Assembly (NCBI RefSeq): GCF_001046895.1
Contig: NZ_CAQI01000051.1
Coordinates: forward strand, 44,929-108,928
Origin: Pseudarthrobacter siccitolerans
Lineage (GTDB): Bacteria > Actinomycetota > Actinomycetes > Actinomycetales > Micrococcaceae
Reading direction: 5' to 3'
DNA length: 64,000 nt
Shown: in pieces, positions 36,180 to 44,546 of the stretch
Numbering within the stretch: position 1 is the stretch's first letter
Layout: each line of letters starts with the position of its first letter
The notes under the pieces: generated by a model
What the model was told of the DNA's origin: nothing
Database searches by the model: none
The model's input: the letters and a program-made list of their open reading frames with translations, nothing else
Position numbers and translations under genes: made by a program

Positions 36180-37682
36180 ATGGCGTCACAACCGGCCGCG
36201 CCCCACCCCCGGAGCTGGCTCAAGCCCGGCACCTGGCACTTGCGAAGCCGCCTCATCCTCCTCGCCATGACCCTGCTGATCGCCATCTGCGGCGCGGTGG
36301 GCGTGGCCAGCTACGCCTCCATGGACGCATTCCTCACCCGCCAGCTGGACGAACAGCTCAGCCAGGCCGCGGACCGGTCGAACGATCCTGGCCGCCCACC
36401 CATGGGCGGCTTCAACGGAAGGGACCCCTTGGACGCCCGCGGCCAGAGCGTGGGAACCCTGAACGCCCGCATCCTCAACGGGCAGGTCAACAGTGCCGGG
36501 TTTCTAGCCTCGGACACCACCCGGTCGGCGCTTTCGGCGGAGGACAAGCAGGCCCTGCTCGACCTGGCAACGGACGCGCAGCCAGGGGACCGCGCCCTCT
36601 CCAACGGCGAATACCGGCTGATAGCCGTGAGAACGAACTTTGGCGATGTGCTGGTGACCGGACTCCCCCTCGCCGCGAAGCAAAGTACGCTCGCCTCCCT
36701 GGTGTGGACCTTTGTGTTCGTCTCCTCGGGCGGCCTGCTGCTCATCGGGCTGGTGGGGACCGTCCTGATCCGGCGCACCATGAAACCGCTCGAGCAATTG
36801 TCAGAGGTGGCCACCCGCGTTTCACGGCTGCCCCTGGATGCCGGCGAGGTGGCGCTTGCGGTGCGCGTCCCGCCGTCGAACTCCAATCCGGGAACGGAAG
36901 TGGGCAGCGTGGGCCACGCGCTCAACCTGATGCTGGACAACGTGGCCAACGCGCTGCAGGCGCGGCAGAAGAGCGAGACCAAGGTGCGGCAGTTTGTGGC
37001 CGACGCCTCGCACGAACTGCGCACTCCCCTGACGGCCATCCGCGGCTACACCGAGCTGATGCGGATGACGGAGAAATTCTCCCCCGACGGCAAAAAATCG
37101 CTGGCGCGCGTGCAGAGCCAGTCGGAGCGGATGACCGCCCTGGTGGAAGACTTGCTGCTGCTTGCCCGCCTCGATGAGGGCCAGCCGCTCAAGCTCACTG
37201 AAGTGGACCTGACGCAGCTGGTGATTGAGGGTGTCAGCGATGAAAAGGTGATGGCGCCCGGGCACAACTGGCGGCTGGAGCTTCCGGGCGAGCCGGTAGT
37301 GGTCAACGGTGACGCTTCACAGCTGCGGCAGGTGCTGATGAACCTGCTGTCCAACGCACGCAAGCACACTCCTGCCGGAACCACGGTGGTGACAGGCGTG
37401 GGCACGTCGCCTGAAGGCGCGGCGGTAGTAACGGTAACGGACGACGGCGGTGGCATACCTGCGGAGTTCGTGGACCATGTGTTTTCACGCTTCGCCCGCG
37501 CAGACGCGGCACGAAAGGGCGCGGCCCACCAGGCCGGCACCTCCGCTGCCGAAGGCACTAGCGGGTTGGGATTGTCCATCGTGGAGTCCATCGTCGAGGC
37601 ACACGGCGGAAGGGTAACGGTGACGTCACAGCCTGGGCGCACACAATTCGCCCTTCAGCTCCCACTTCCGCAGCTGCCATAG
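36180..37682 (+). CDS. Sensor histidine kinase (HAMP, HisKA, HATPase)
   Basis: A 500-residue kinase: first membrane helix about 22-45 (LRSRLILLAMTLLIAICGAV), extracytoplasmic sensor about 46-175, second helix about 178-200, HAMP domain about 200-265, phosphoacceptor histidine in FVADASHELRTPLTAIRGYT (near 279), N box LLSNARKHTPAGT, G1 DDGGGIP and G2 GTSGLGLSIVESI. It autophosphorylates and passes phosphate to the response regulator encoded 8 bp upstream. The signal is unknown. No terminator is obvious before the next promoter. Confidence 0.93.
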   Translation: MASQPAAPHPRSWLKPGTWHLRSRLILLAMTLLIAICGAVGVASYASMDAFLTRQLDEQLSQAADRSNDPGRPPMGGFNGRDPLDARGQSVGTLNARILNGQVNSAGFLASDTTRSALSAEDKQALLDLATDAQPGDRALSNGEYRLIAVRTNFGDVLVTGLPLAAKQSTLASLVWTFVFVSSGGLLLIGLVGTVLIRRTMKPLEQLSEVATRVSRLPLDAGEVALAVRVPPSNSNPGTEVGSVGHALNLMLDNVANALQARQKSETKVRQFVADASHELRTPLTAIRGYTELMRMTEKFSPDGKKSLARVQSQSERMTALVEDLLLLARLDEGQPLKLTEVDLTQLVIEGVSDEKVMAPGHNWRLELPGEPVVVNGDASQLRQVLMNLLSNARKHTPAGTTVVTGVGTSPEGAAVVTVTDDGGGIPAEFVDHVFSRFARADAARKGAAHQAGTSAAEGTSGLGLSIVESIVEAHGGRVTVTSQPGRTQFALQLPLPQLP

Positions 37683-37723
37683 CAACGTGACGCGCCGCCG
37701 TCGTGATCTCTGTTACCAAAATG

Positions 37724-37751
37724 TGACTTAAGCGCCGCACTCCTGTACCGT
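37724..37751 (+). promoter_or_regulatory. Candidate promoter of the riboswitch-controlled transglycosylase-like gene
   Basis: TGACTT (37724-37729) and TACCGT (37746-37751) are spaced 16 bp. Immediately upstream, GTTACC (37712-37717) and GTGACT (37723-37728) form a direct-repeat-like pair 11 bp apart. Confidence 0.4.
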
Positions 37752-37784
37752 CGATTGGGTGAGGTTCCCGACGGGAACCCATAT

Positions 37785-37953
37785 CCGGATGACGCCAAGC
37801 TCTGCCGCTTCCCGGATTCCGCTTGAGCACAACGGCAGAGGCGGGGGACCCACAGTCCCGGGCAATAACTGCCCTTGGGGTTAAGCACGCACGTGTATTT
37901 TCCGTGCGGCCGGATGCCCTCATCCGAACCCGACAGCTAACTCCGCAGGTGTG
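37785..37953 (+). ncRNA. Cyclic-di-AMP riboswitch (ydaO-yuaA class)
   Basis: The leader carries the conserved ydaO landmarks in order: GACGCCAAGCTCTGCCGC, its complement CGGCAGAG followed by GCGGGGGACCCA (about 37834-37852), CTTGGGGTTAAG (about 37874-37885), and the 3' signature CCGACAGCTAACTC (about 37930-37943). It ends 15 nt before the ATG of a secreted cell-wall protein. Boundaries are approximate. The class senses c-di-AMP and usually turns genes off when it is bound. Confidence 0.9.
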
Positions 37954-37967
37954 AGAGGCGATCCATC

Positions 37968-38693
37968 ATGTCCAAGTTCCTTGCTAAACCGCGCCCGAAT
38001 TCCGAGGCTGCATCCCACACTGGCCGCAAGGCCGGAAAAGTCCCCTTCATTGGCAAGCGCGCCGCTGTCTTTGCCGCATCCGCTGCACTCCTGGTAGGAG
38101 TCGGAGCGGCCGGACAGGCTACCGAGTCCAGCCTCCGGGTCTCCGCCACGGAAACCCAGGCGGCCGCAGCCCAGTCCAACCTCAGCATCGAGAAGAGCGA
38201 AATCCAGGCCAACCCTGCGCCTGCCCCGGCTGCAGAAGAGATCGCGGTGGCCCCGCAGGCCGCAGAGCCCGCGCCGGCACCCGCAGCCGAACCGGCACCC
38301 GCCCCGGCTCCGGCCCCGGCCCCGGCTCCCGAGCCTGCCCCGGCGCCTGCCGCCGCTCCTGAGCCTGCACCCGTCGTCGCCGTCAACGACCCCGCCGGCG
38401 CCCAGGCTTACGCTGCAGGGCAGCTTGCCAGCTACGGCTGGGCTCCGGACCAGATGCAGTGCCTGGTGACCCTGTGGGACAAGGAGTCCGACTGGACCAC
38501 CACGGCCACCAACCCCAGCAGCGGCGCGTATGGCATCGTCCAGTCGCTGCCCGCTGAAAAGATGGCGAGCGCCGGTGCGGACTACCTCACCAACTACCGC
38601 ACGCAGATCAACTGGGGCCTGAACTACATCCAGGAGCGCTACCAGTCCCCCTGCGGCGCGCTGAACTTCCACCTGTCCAACAACTGGTACTAA
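37968..38693 (+). CDS. Secreted transglycosylase-like protein with Pro-Ala linker
   Basis: A 241-residue exported protein. The N-terminus is basic, followed by a hydrophobic segment (about 32-52, RAAVFAASAALLVGVGAAGQA). Residues ~83-138 are a low-complexity Pro-Ala-Glu linker, probably spanning the wall. The last ~95 residues (from GAQAYAAGQLASYGWAPDQM, then WDKESDWTTTATNPSSGAYG) look like a lytic-transglycosylase/lysozyme-like fold, with the glutamate in KESDW as likely catalytic acid. It would cleave peptidoglycan during growth or resuscitation. Expression should be tuned by the c-di-AMP riboswitch in its leader. Confidence 0.87.
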   Translation: MSKFLAKPRPNSEAASHTGRKAGKVPFIGKRAAVFAASAALLVGVGAAGQATESSLRVSATETQAAAAQSNLSIEKSEIQANPAPAPAAEEIAVAPQAAEPAPAPAAEPAPAPAPAPAPAPEPAPAPAAAPEPAPVVAVNDPAGAQAYAAGQLASYGWAPDQMQCLVTLWDKESDWTTTATNPSSGAYGIVQSLPAEKMASAGADYLTNYRTQINWGLNYIQERYQSPCGALNFHLSNNWY

Positions 38694-38761
38694 GCCACAC
38701 GGACCCGTGCCGCGGCGGCGGCACCTGTTGGAGAAGCAGGCGGCCCGGCATACTGTGATCC

Positions 38762-39205
38762 ATGAAGTTCACCACCACCATCCAGGGCAGCGGAAACAAG
38801 ACCGGCATTGAAGTTCCCGGAGAAGTCCTTGCAGCCTTGGATGCGGGCAAGCGGCCACCAGTAGTGGTGACCATCAACGGCAAGAGCTACCGGAGCAGCG
38901 TCGCGGTGATGGGCGGGCAGAACCTGATCTCCCTGAGCGCAGCAAACCGGGACTTCGTCGGAGTATCCGCCGGCGACACCGTTGAAGTGGACCTGGGGCT
39001 GGACACGCAACCCCGCATCGTGGAAGTCCCCGAGGACCTCGCGGCAGCGATGGCGGCAGAACCGGCTGCCGCGGAGTTTTACTCAACGCTGAGCTACAGC
39101 GCGCAGAGGCGGTATGTAGAGCCGCTGGGCGAGGCCAAGACGCCCGAGACGCGGTCCCGGCGTATTGCCAAGGTAGTGGCAGATCTTAGAGCCGGAAAGA
39201 AATAA
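38762..39205 (+). CDS. DUF1905 / YdeI-type protein
   Basis: A 147-residue soluble protein. The N-terminal ~90 residues form a DUF1905 beta-barrel-like domain (FTTTIQGSGNKTGIEVPGEV; GQNLISLSAANRDFVGVSAG). The C-terminal ~50 residues resemble the bacteriocin-protection (YdeI/OmpD-associated) helical motif (YSTLSYSAQRRYVEPLGEAK, then SRRIAKVVADLRAG). The biochemical function of this family is not established. It lies alone between the transglycosylase-like gene and a convergent VOC gene. Confidence 0.8.
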   Translation: MKFTTTIQGSGNKTGIEVPGEVLAALDAGKRPPVVVTINGKSYRSSVAVMGGQNLISLSAANRDFVGVSAGDTVEVDLGLDTQPRIVEVPEDLAAAMAAEPAAAEFYSTLSYSAQRRYVEPLGEAKTPETRSRRIAKVVADLRAGKK

Positions 39206-39349
39206 CGGTCGGGTCTTCGGCCCGGGCGGCGCCGTGCAGGGCCACAATGCCTTCGGTCCGGACGCGTTCCATCGCCCCGAGTTCCGCCGTCAGTGCCGCC
39301 ACGTCGGCGCCCGCTGGAGCAAACCGGGTGATATTCTGCCCGCTGAATG

Positions 39350-39724
39350 TCAGCTTTCGCGCCCCGGGATGTACTGGACGGCCCACCTGTTGCCGTCGGG
39401 ATCGGCAAAGTACACGAAGTGGCCCCAAGCCTGCACGTCTACGTCGCTGACGTCCACCCCGTTGTCTTTCAGATGCTTGTGGGCGGCGTGGATATCGTTG
39501 ACCACCAGTTGAAGGTTCGATCCGGTGCCGGGAGGCGCGTCACTGAGCCCTTCCCCGATGCAGATCGAGCAGGCTGAGCCGCGGGGCGTCAGCTGCACAA
39601 AGCGGATGGAGTCCGAGGGACGCTCATCAAAGTCCGCGTTGAACCCCACCTTGTTGACGTAGAAATCCTTGGCGCGGTCCACGTCCGATACAGGGACAAA
39701 CACAAGTTCCAGTTTCCAGTCCAT
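39350..39724 (-). CDS. Single-domain VOC family protein
   Basis: A 124-residue glyoxalase-fold protein (MDWKLELVFVPVSDVDRAKD at the start; FADPDGNRWAVQYIP at the end), a complete VOC domain. Members include glyoxalase-like and antibiotic-binding proteins; no specific substrate is indicated. ATG 39724 was chosen, with GTG 39730 two codons upstream equally possible. The 144 bp after its stop contain an open but apparently orphan reading frame (see findings). Confidence 0.8.
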   Translation of the reverse strand: MDWKLELVFVPVSDVDRAKDFYVNKVGFNADFDERPSDSIRFVQLTPRGSACSICIGEGLSDAPPGTGSNLQLVVNDIHAAHKHLKDNGVDVSDVDVQAWGHFVYFADPDGNRWAVQYIPGRES

Positions 39725-39769
39725 CCGCACAGGCTAGCGGCGGGACGTGGAATGGAAAAGGGTTGTGGG

Positions 39770-40405
39770 CTACCCGGCGATGCCGTAGAGACGGTCGCCC
39801 GCGTCCCCGAGACCGGGAACGATGTACGACTTCTCGTTGAGCTTTTCGTCGATGGAAGCCAGGACGATGGTGACGTTCGCGCCGGAGAGTTCTTCCTCCA
39901 GCTTGGCCAGGCCCTCCGGTGCGGCCAGGAGGCAGATGCAGGTCACGTCCGACGCGCCGCGTTTGAAGAGGAACTTGATGGCTTCGCGGAGGGTACCGCC
40001 GGTGGCCAGCATGGGGTCCAGGACGAAGATCTGCCGGTCGGTGAGGTCCTCGGGAAGGCGCTCGGCGTAGGTGATGATGTCCAGGGTTTCCTCGTCGCGG
40101 GCCATGCCAAGGAAGCCGACTTCCGCGGTGGGAACGAGTTTGGTCATGCCCTCGAGCATGCCCAGCCCGGCGCGCAGGATGGGAACCACCAGCGGGGTGG
40201 GCTTGGTGAACGCGGTACCCACGGTGGTGCTGACCGGGGTTTCGATGGTGACGGGTTCAGTGCGGACCTCACGGGTGGCCTCGTACGCGAGCAGGGTCAC
40301 CAACTCCTCCGTCAGCTGCCGGAAGACCGGGGACGGAGTGTTCTTGTCCCGCAGGACGGTGAGCTTATGGGCGACCAGGGGGTGGTCCACAACGAGAGTG
40401 CGCAT
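39770..40405 (-). CDS. upp: Uracil phosphoribosyltransferase
   Basis: A 211-residue enzyme of normal length for Upp. The PRPP-binding loop VLDPMLATGGTLREAI (near 128-143), the N-terminal MRTLVVDHPLVAHKLT and the uracil-binding C-terminal end YIVPGLGDAGDRLYGI are all present. It converts uracil plus PRPP to UMP in pyrimidine salvage, in the cytosol. The neighbouring tadA gene (41355) is a frequent actinobacterial companion of upp. Confidence 0.96.
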   Translation of the reverse strand: MRTLVVDHPLVAHKLTVLRDKNTPSPVFRQLTEELVTLLAYEATREVRTEPVTIETPVSTTVGTAFTKPTPLVVPILRAGLGMLEGMTKLVPTAEVGFLGMARDEETLDIITYAERLPEDLTDRQIFVLDPMLATGGTLREAIKFLFKRGASDVTCICLLAAPEGLAKLEEELSGANVTIVLASIDEKLNEKSYIVPGLGDAGDRLYGIAG

Positions 40406-40447
40406 GGGTCAAAACTACCACCCGGTTGTTCGGCACTTCCCCAAGCG

Positions 40448-41293
40448 TCAGCTGCCTGGGGCCCTCCGGGAGGAGCCGCCGTCGCTCCTTCCTGACGTGC
40501 CGCCGTCGTACTCTGCCGTGCCCGCGCCCTGCTGCGTTTCGCCGCTGTGGTCCTCGCGGATGACGGGATGCTCGAAGGTGGGGGCAGGTCCGGCGTGCTC
40601 GCGCCTGCGGATGAGATGGAACAGCCGGTGGGCAAGGATGACCATGCAGACCCAGGCGAGTCCCAGGACCCATCCAGCCATCACGTCCGTCAGCCAGTGG
40701 TGCCCGAGGAAGACGCGGCTCAACCCCATGGCGACGATGAAGATGGCGCCGGCCGTGATGGCTGTGATCCTGGCCCAGAGGATCTGGAACTGCAGGCACA
40801 TGATGTAGACCAGGACGCCGATCACCACGGTGGTATTCAGGGTGTGGCCGCTGGGGAATGATGGCGAGGTTTCGTAAGGCGGCACTGCCTCTGAATGATC
40901 GGGGCGGGTCCTGCCTACGAGGCGCTTGCCGTACGTGGTGGCCAGCGTGGAGACGAGCGCCGCACCGCCCACCAGGACGATGGGACGCCACGTCCGGCTC
41001 AGGAAAGTCAGCCAGGCGGTGAGGATACTGGCCAGGATGGGCATGCCGATTCCGCCGCCCACGTTGGTGAAACCGGTGACGAGGGCATCCACTTCCGGAT
41101 TCCGCAGCGTCTGCGAATATTCCAGGGCAGGAATATCAAGGCTGGCAAGCCCTTCGTCATCCACCACGTTGGAGTAGACCTCGGCGCCCAGCAATGCCAG
41201 GGTGAGCACCAGGGCTCCGCCGAGGATCATGGTCAGCCACAGGGCGGCATACGGCTTGATCCACGTCTCCACGCGTTCTCTGACGGTGCTCAT
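40448..41293 (-). CDS. PAP2-family membrane phosphatase
   Basis: A 281-residue integral membrane protein with about six helices. The three phosphatase motifs are present: KRLVGRTRP, PSFPSGHTLN and SRVFLGHHWLTDVMAG. The family removes phosphate from lipid phosphates such as phosphatidic acid or undecaprenyl pyrophosphate on the outer face. The last ~60 residues are polar and disordered. It is transcribed leftward toward upp with 42 bp between them, and diverges from tadA. Confidence 0.9.
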   Translation of the reverse strand: MSTVRERVETWIKPYAALWLTMILGGALVLTLALLGAEVYSNVVDDEGLASLDIPALEYSQTLRNPEVDALVTGFTNVGGGIGMPILASILTAWLTFLSRTWRPIVLVGGAALVSTLATTYGKRLVGRTRPDHSEAVPPYETSPSFPSGHTLNTTVVIGVLVYIMCLQFQILWARITAITAGAIFIVAMGLSRVFLGHHWLTDVMAGWVLGLAWVCMVILAHRLFHLIRRREHAGPAPTFEHPVIREDHSGETQQGAGTAEYDGGTSGRSDGGSSRRAPGS

Positions 41294-41354
41294 TATGCCT
41301 CCCGGCGGATGTACGTCACGGCCTCTGGGTATCCTTCGAAACTATCATTGAGCC

Positions 41355-41861
41355 ATGGTCTCCGCAGAAAAGAATCACCACGAGTGGATGGGCCTTGCCC
41401 TGGCGGAAGCACGCCGTGCCCTGGTGACGGAGGACGTTCCCATCGGCGCCGTGGTCATAGGGCCCGACGGCGGCGTCCTGGGCTCGGGACGGAACCAGCG
41501 GGAGGAGCTGGGAGACCCCACCGCCCATGCCGAGGTGGTGGCCATCCGCGAAGCGGCTGCGCGGCTGCGGGAGCTGTCCCTGGCCGGCGGCGGCAGCGGG
41601 GACGGCTGGCGGCTGGCCGACTGCACGCTGGTGGTAACGCTGGAACCGTGTGCCATGTGCGCCGGTGCCATTGTCCTGGCGCGGATTCCCCGCGTGGTTT
41701 TTGGGGCGTGGGATGAGAAGGCCGGGGCGGCGGGTTCTGTGTTTGACGTACTGCGCGAGCGCCGGCTCAATCACTGGGTTGAGGTTTACGGTGGGGTGCG
41801 CGAGGCAGAGTGCGGCGGGCTGTTGCGGGACTTTTTTGTGGGGCACCGCACGGGGATTTAG
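41355..41861 (+). CDS. tadA: tRNA-specific adenosine deaminase
   Basis: A 168-residue zinc deaminase. The zinc/catalytic motif HAEVVAI and the PCAMC pair define the fold, and the C-terminus ends with the usual RREAECGGLLRDFF-like region (here REAECGGLLRDFF). It deaminates A34 to inosine in tRNA-Arg(ACG), the gene for which is present at 27337-27410. It carries a slightly longer Gly-rich loop (LAGGGSGDGW) than enterobacterial TadA. The adjacent divergent PAP2 gene leaves about 60 bp for both promoters. Confidence 0.93.
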   Translation: MVSAEKNHHEWMGLALAEARRALVTEDVPIGAVVIGPDGGVLGSGRNQREELGDPTAHAEVVAIREAAARLRELSLAGGGSGDGWRLADCTLVVTLEPCAMCAGAIVLARIPRVVFGAWDEKAGAAGSVFDVLRERRLNHWVEVYGGVREAECGGLLRDFFVGHRTGI

Positions 41862-41879
41862 GCGGCCCGTTCTCCAGCC

Positions 41880-43004
41880 TTAGGACTGCGCCGATCTATC
41901 TTGGGGCCCGCTCTTGGAGACTGCTTCCAGTACAAGCCGGGCCGGCTGATCCCATCCCGGCAGCCTGTTCCGTGTTTCCACGGCTGCCGCCCGCCACGCG
42001 TCGCTGGTGCCTGTGTCCTGCAGCCAGGCCCGCAGCACGGCCGCGAGGAGGGCGGGGCCTTCCGGGCTGTCGCCTTTTGGGCCGTCAGTTCCCGGAAAAT
42101 GCACTGCTGTTCCAGGCAGCGTTCCGCTTTTGCGTTGTTCCGGCGCCGCAAACCCCAGGGCCTGCACGGCACCTGTCCCTGCACGCACCACCACTGGGAT
42201 TCCATGTGCCAGCGCTTCCGTGACCACCATGCCGAACGCCTCAGCCCTGGAAACCAGGACGCTCAGGTCCGAGCGGTTCCATTCGGCTTCGAGATCCTGC
42301 CCCTTACGTTCCCCGGCAATCCGGATACGGCCCTCCAGTCCGTGTGCGGCTACAGCTGTCCGCACACGCCCGGCGTAGTCCGGGTCCGCCTGGTCCGAAC
42401 CCACCAGCGCCGCCGTCCATTCGAGTTCCCGGATAAGGGCGAGGGCTTCGACCACCAGCACCTGGTCCTTGTTCGGCAGCAGCGCGGCCACGGTAGTGAT
42501 GTGGGGCGGAACGGAGCCTTCCGCCAGCGGCGCCCTGTCAGTCCCGGGCAGGGCGACCCGCAGTCCCCGCAATCCGTGCCGCTTTTTCAGGACGTCAGCC
42601 GCCCAACTGCTCGTGCAGATGACTCCCGAGGCAGCGCGAAGGGCCCGGGCCTCACGTTCCAGGGACTCGTCTCCGGACTCTTCGGGCACGGGCATATGGA
42701 CCAGCACCCACGTTTGCTTCCCGGCCTTCGCCGCGAACTCAAGCTCGTCCGGGACGCCCACGGCGATGAGCCCGTCCACGATGGCCACTGGTTCCCCGGG
42801 TCCTGCTTCCGGTTCCCAGGCTCCGACAAGGCTGCCCAGCCGGCGTCGTTCTTTTGCAGTGGACTCGGGCCAGGAACCTGGGACGGGGATGACGTCCACC
42901 GCCGCGCCCAAGGCTCTGAGTCCCTCCACCAGCCGGGCGTTGTAGACGTTGCCGCCGGAGTTGTGGCGGATGTTGGCGGGCACAAGCAGCCGAAGGGGGC
43001 GCAT
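41880..43004 (-). CDS. Family 4-type glycosyltransferase
   Basis: A 374-residue GT-B glycosyltransferase. The N-terminal acceptor domain opens RLLVPANIRHNSGGNVYNAR and the C-terminal donor domain contains the E-x7-E-type motif within SRAEAFGMVVTEALAHGIPV (near 275-295). It transfers a nucleotide-activated sugar to an unknown acceptor. It is the last gene of a tightly packed leftward operon with a QueD-like protein (4 bp gap) and a dehydrogenase, which suggests joint synthesis of a glycosylated small molecule rather than a wall polymer. The acceptor is not known. Confidence 0.83.
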   Translation of the reverse strand: MRPLRLLVPANIRHNSGGNVYNARLVEGLRALGAAVDVIPVPGSWPESTAKERRRLGSLVGAWEPEAGPGEPVAIVDGLIAVGVPDELEFAAKAGKQTWVLVHMPVPEESGDESLEREARALRAASGVICTSSWAADVLKKRHGLRGLRVALPGTDRAPLAEGSVPPHITTVAALLPNKDQVLVVEALALIRELEWTAALVGSDQADPDYAGRVRTAVAAHGLEGRIRIAGERKGQDLEAEWNRSDLSVLVSRAEAFGMVVTEALAHGIPVVVRAGTGAVQALGFAAPEQRKSGTLPGTAVHFPGTDGPKGDSPEGPALLAAVLRAWLQDTGTSDAWRAAAVETRNRLPGWDQPARLVLEAVSKSGPQDRSAQS

Positions 43005-43008
43005 GGGA

Positions 43009-43407
43009 TCAGGCGGCGGGAAGGTCCAGCGAGTAGGTGGCCCAGGCGTCGGGGTTCTCCCGCAAGGTGACGTCGATGCCGGCGAGCTGGCCGCCGTCGT
43101 CGTCTTCCTTCAGCTTTTCCGCAACGGACTGCGCAATGTACTCAGCCAGCGCCTCGGTTGTGCTGAGCTTGCCTTCGAAATCCGGGTGCTCGTCCAGGTT
43201 GCGGTAATTCAGGCCGGCCAGCACCTCCTCGATGAGGGTGCCCGCGGCACCGATGTCCAGGACGATGGCGTTGTCATTGAGCGTCCGACGGCGGAACGTC
43301 ACCTCTGCGACAAAGGTGGCCCCATGCAGGGCCTGGGCAGGGCCGAAAGCCTCCCGGGGAAGGCTGTGGGCGATCATAAAATGGCGGCGGACGGTCAGGC
43401 TGAACAT
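43009..43407 (-). CDS. QueD/6-pyruvoyl-tetrahydropterin synthase-like protein with altered active site
   Basis: A 132-residue T-fold protein (FSLTVRRHFMIAHSLP; LDIGAAGTLIEEVLAGLNYR; STTEALAEYIAQSVAEKL). Family enzymes use a zinc site with an HGH motif and a catalytic cysteine a few residues before it. Here the segment reads GPAQALHGATFVAEV: the cysteine is absent and HGH is HGA, while an additional histidine pair (H9, H14) is present. It may catalyse a different pterin reaction or only bind a pterin. It lies 4 bp before the glycosyltransferase gene and 2 bp after the dehydrogenase gene. ATG 43407 fits the domain start. Confidence 0.78.
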   Translation of the reverse strand: MFSLTVRRHFMIAHSLPREAFGPAQALHGATFVAEVTFRRRTLNDNAIVLDIGAAGTLIEEVLAGLNYRNLDEHPDFEGKLSTTEALAEYIAQSVAEKLKEDDDGGQLAGIDVTLRENPDAWATYSLDLPAA

Positions 43408-43409
43408 GG

Positions 43410-44462
43410 CTACCTCTGATCTCTGGGGGCTTGGTCTTTGGGGTCGGCTTCGGCTTTTTGTGAGTCTTCGTCGTGGGGGTACTCGATAACGTGGCACAGA
43501 GCGTCGAGCCTGCCGCCTGCGAGTTCCTGCACTACACCCGGGAGTTCGGAGAACGGAGACGATCCGGTGAGGAACGCATCAAACACCGGATCCGCCAGGA
43601 GGGATACGGCCAGGTCCAGGCGGTCGGCATTAGTCCTGCGGTGCCGGCGTGCGCGCGCCACCACTCCCACCTGACTGGCCCTGATGGAGAGGCGGCGGGC
43701 GTGGAAGTCCTCCCCCAGCGGCAGCGTGACCTCGCGGTTGGCGTACCAGGACATTTCGATGACGTCACCCTCATCACCCACCAGCTGGAGGCTGCGCTCC
43801 AGGCCTTCTTGGGAAGCAGAACAATGAAAGACAATGTCGCAGTCAGCGAGGGCGTCATCCGGGTGGGTGAACTCCACGCCTACGGTGTCTGCCAGCCGTT
43901 TCCGCGCCGGGTCCAGGTCCACGAGCTGGAGGCGCTGCAGCGGAAACGTCCTCAGCAGGGCGGCAACCATCCCGCCCACCAGGCCTGCACCCACAACGGC
44001 CACGCGGTCCCCCAGGCGCGGGCCGGCCTCCCACAGGGCGTTGACCGCTGTTTCCACTGTTCCCGTCAGGACCGCACGCGGTGACGGTACGTTGTCCGGG
44101 ATCCTGGTGAGGGCATCCAACGCCACCACGTACCGGTCCTGATGCGGGTTGAGGCAGAACACGCGCTGGCCGATCCACTCCTCCGGCCCCTCCTCTACGA
44201 TGCCCACCGACAGGTAGCCGAATTTCACTGGGCCCGGGAAGTTCCCCTCCTGGTGCGGGGCCCGCATCGCCTCTGCAACCCGGGGCGGGACCGAACCGTG
44301 GTGGACCACCATCTCGGTGCCTTTGCTGATCCCCGAGTACAAGGTGCGGACCAGGGCCTCACCCTTGCCGGGGGCGTCGAGCTCCTCCGGCCGGAGCTCG
44401 CCGTGTTCCCGGGCGGTAGTCCAGTAGGCCGTTGCATGAATTGGCGCGCGTGAGTTAGTCAT
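43410..44462 (-). CDS. Zinc-type alcohol dehydrogenase-like protein
   Basis: A 350-residue medium-chain dehydrogenase. The N-terminal GroES-like domain is atypical: the usual zinc-lobe cysteines and the GHE motif are not evident (it reads LYSGISKGTEMVVHHGSVP). The Rossmann domain has VAVVGAGLVGGMVAALL (near 165). Proteins of this branch are found beside QueD-like genes in Actinobacteria, but the reaction is unknown. It is the first gene of the three-gene operon running to 41880. ATG 44462 was chosen because the longer frame to 44528 has no family similarity; its ribosome-binding site is weak. Confidence 0.8.
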   Translation of the reverse strand: MTNSRAPIHATAYWTTAREHGELRPEELDAPGKGEALVRTLYSGISKGTEMVVHHGSVPPRVAEAMRAPHQEGNFPGPVKFGYLSVGIVEEGPEEWIGQRVFCLNPHQDRYVVALDALTRIPDNVPSPRAVLTGTVETAVNALWEAGPRLGDRVAVVGAGLVGGMVAALLRTFPLQRLQLVDLDPARKRLADTVGVEFTHPDDALADCDIVFHCSASQEGLERSLQLVGDEGDVIEMSWYANREVTLPLGEDFHARRLSIRASQVGVVARARRHRRTNADRLDLAVSLLADPVFDAFLTGSSPFSELPGVVQELAGGRLDALCHVIEYPHDEDSQKAEADPKDQAPRDQR

Positions 44463-44546
44463 CTTGCTGATGAATCTAGCGGCCCGCGTGCGTTGGGGAA
44501 AGTTGGGCAGCTGCTTGCAACACCCCACGGTCCTCCTCAGGATCGT

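Noticed and set aside
38216..38370. Possible tandem-repeat or CRISPR-like array (repeating GCACCCGC-type text)
   Set aside because: It is the codons of a Pro-Ala-Glu linker inside a secreted protein; no spacer/repeat regularity. No CRISPR array was seen anywhere in the window.
43009..43407. Queuosine biosynthesis (queD) as a firm call
   Set aside because: The fold fits, but the catalytic cysteine and one HGH histidine are missing and no queC, queE or queF is present in the window.
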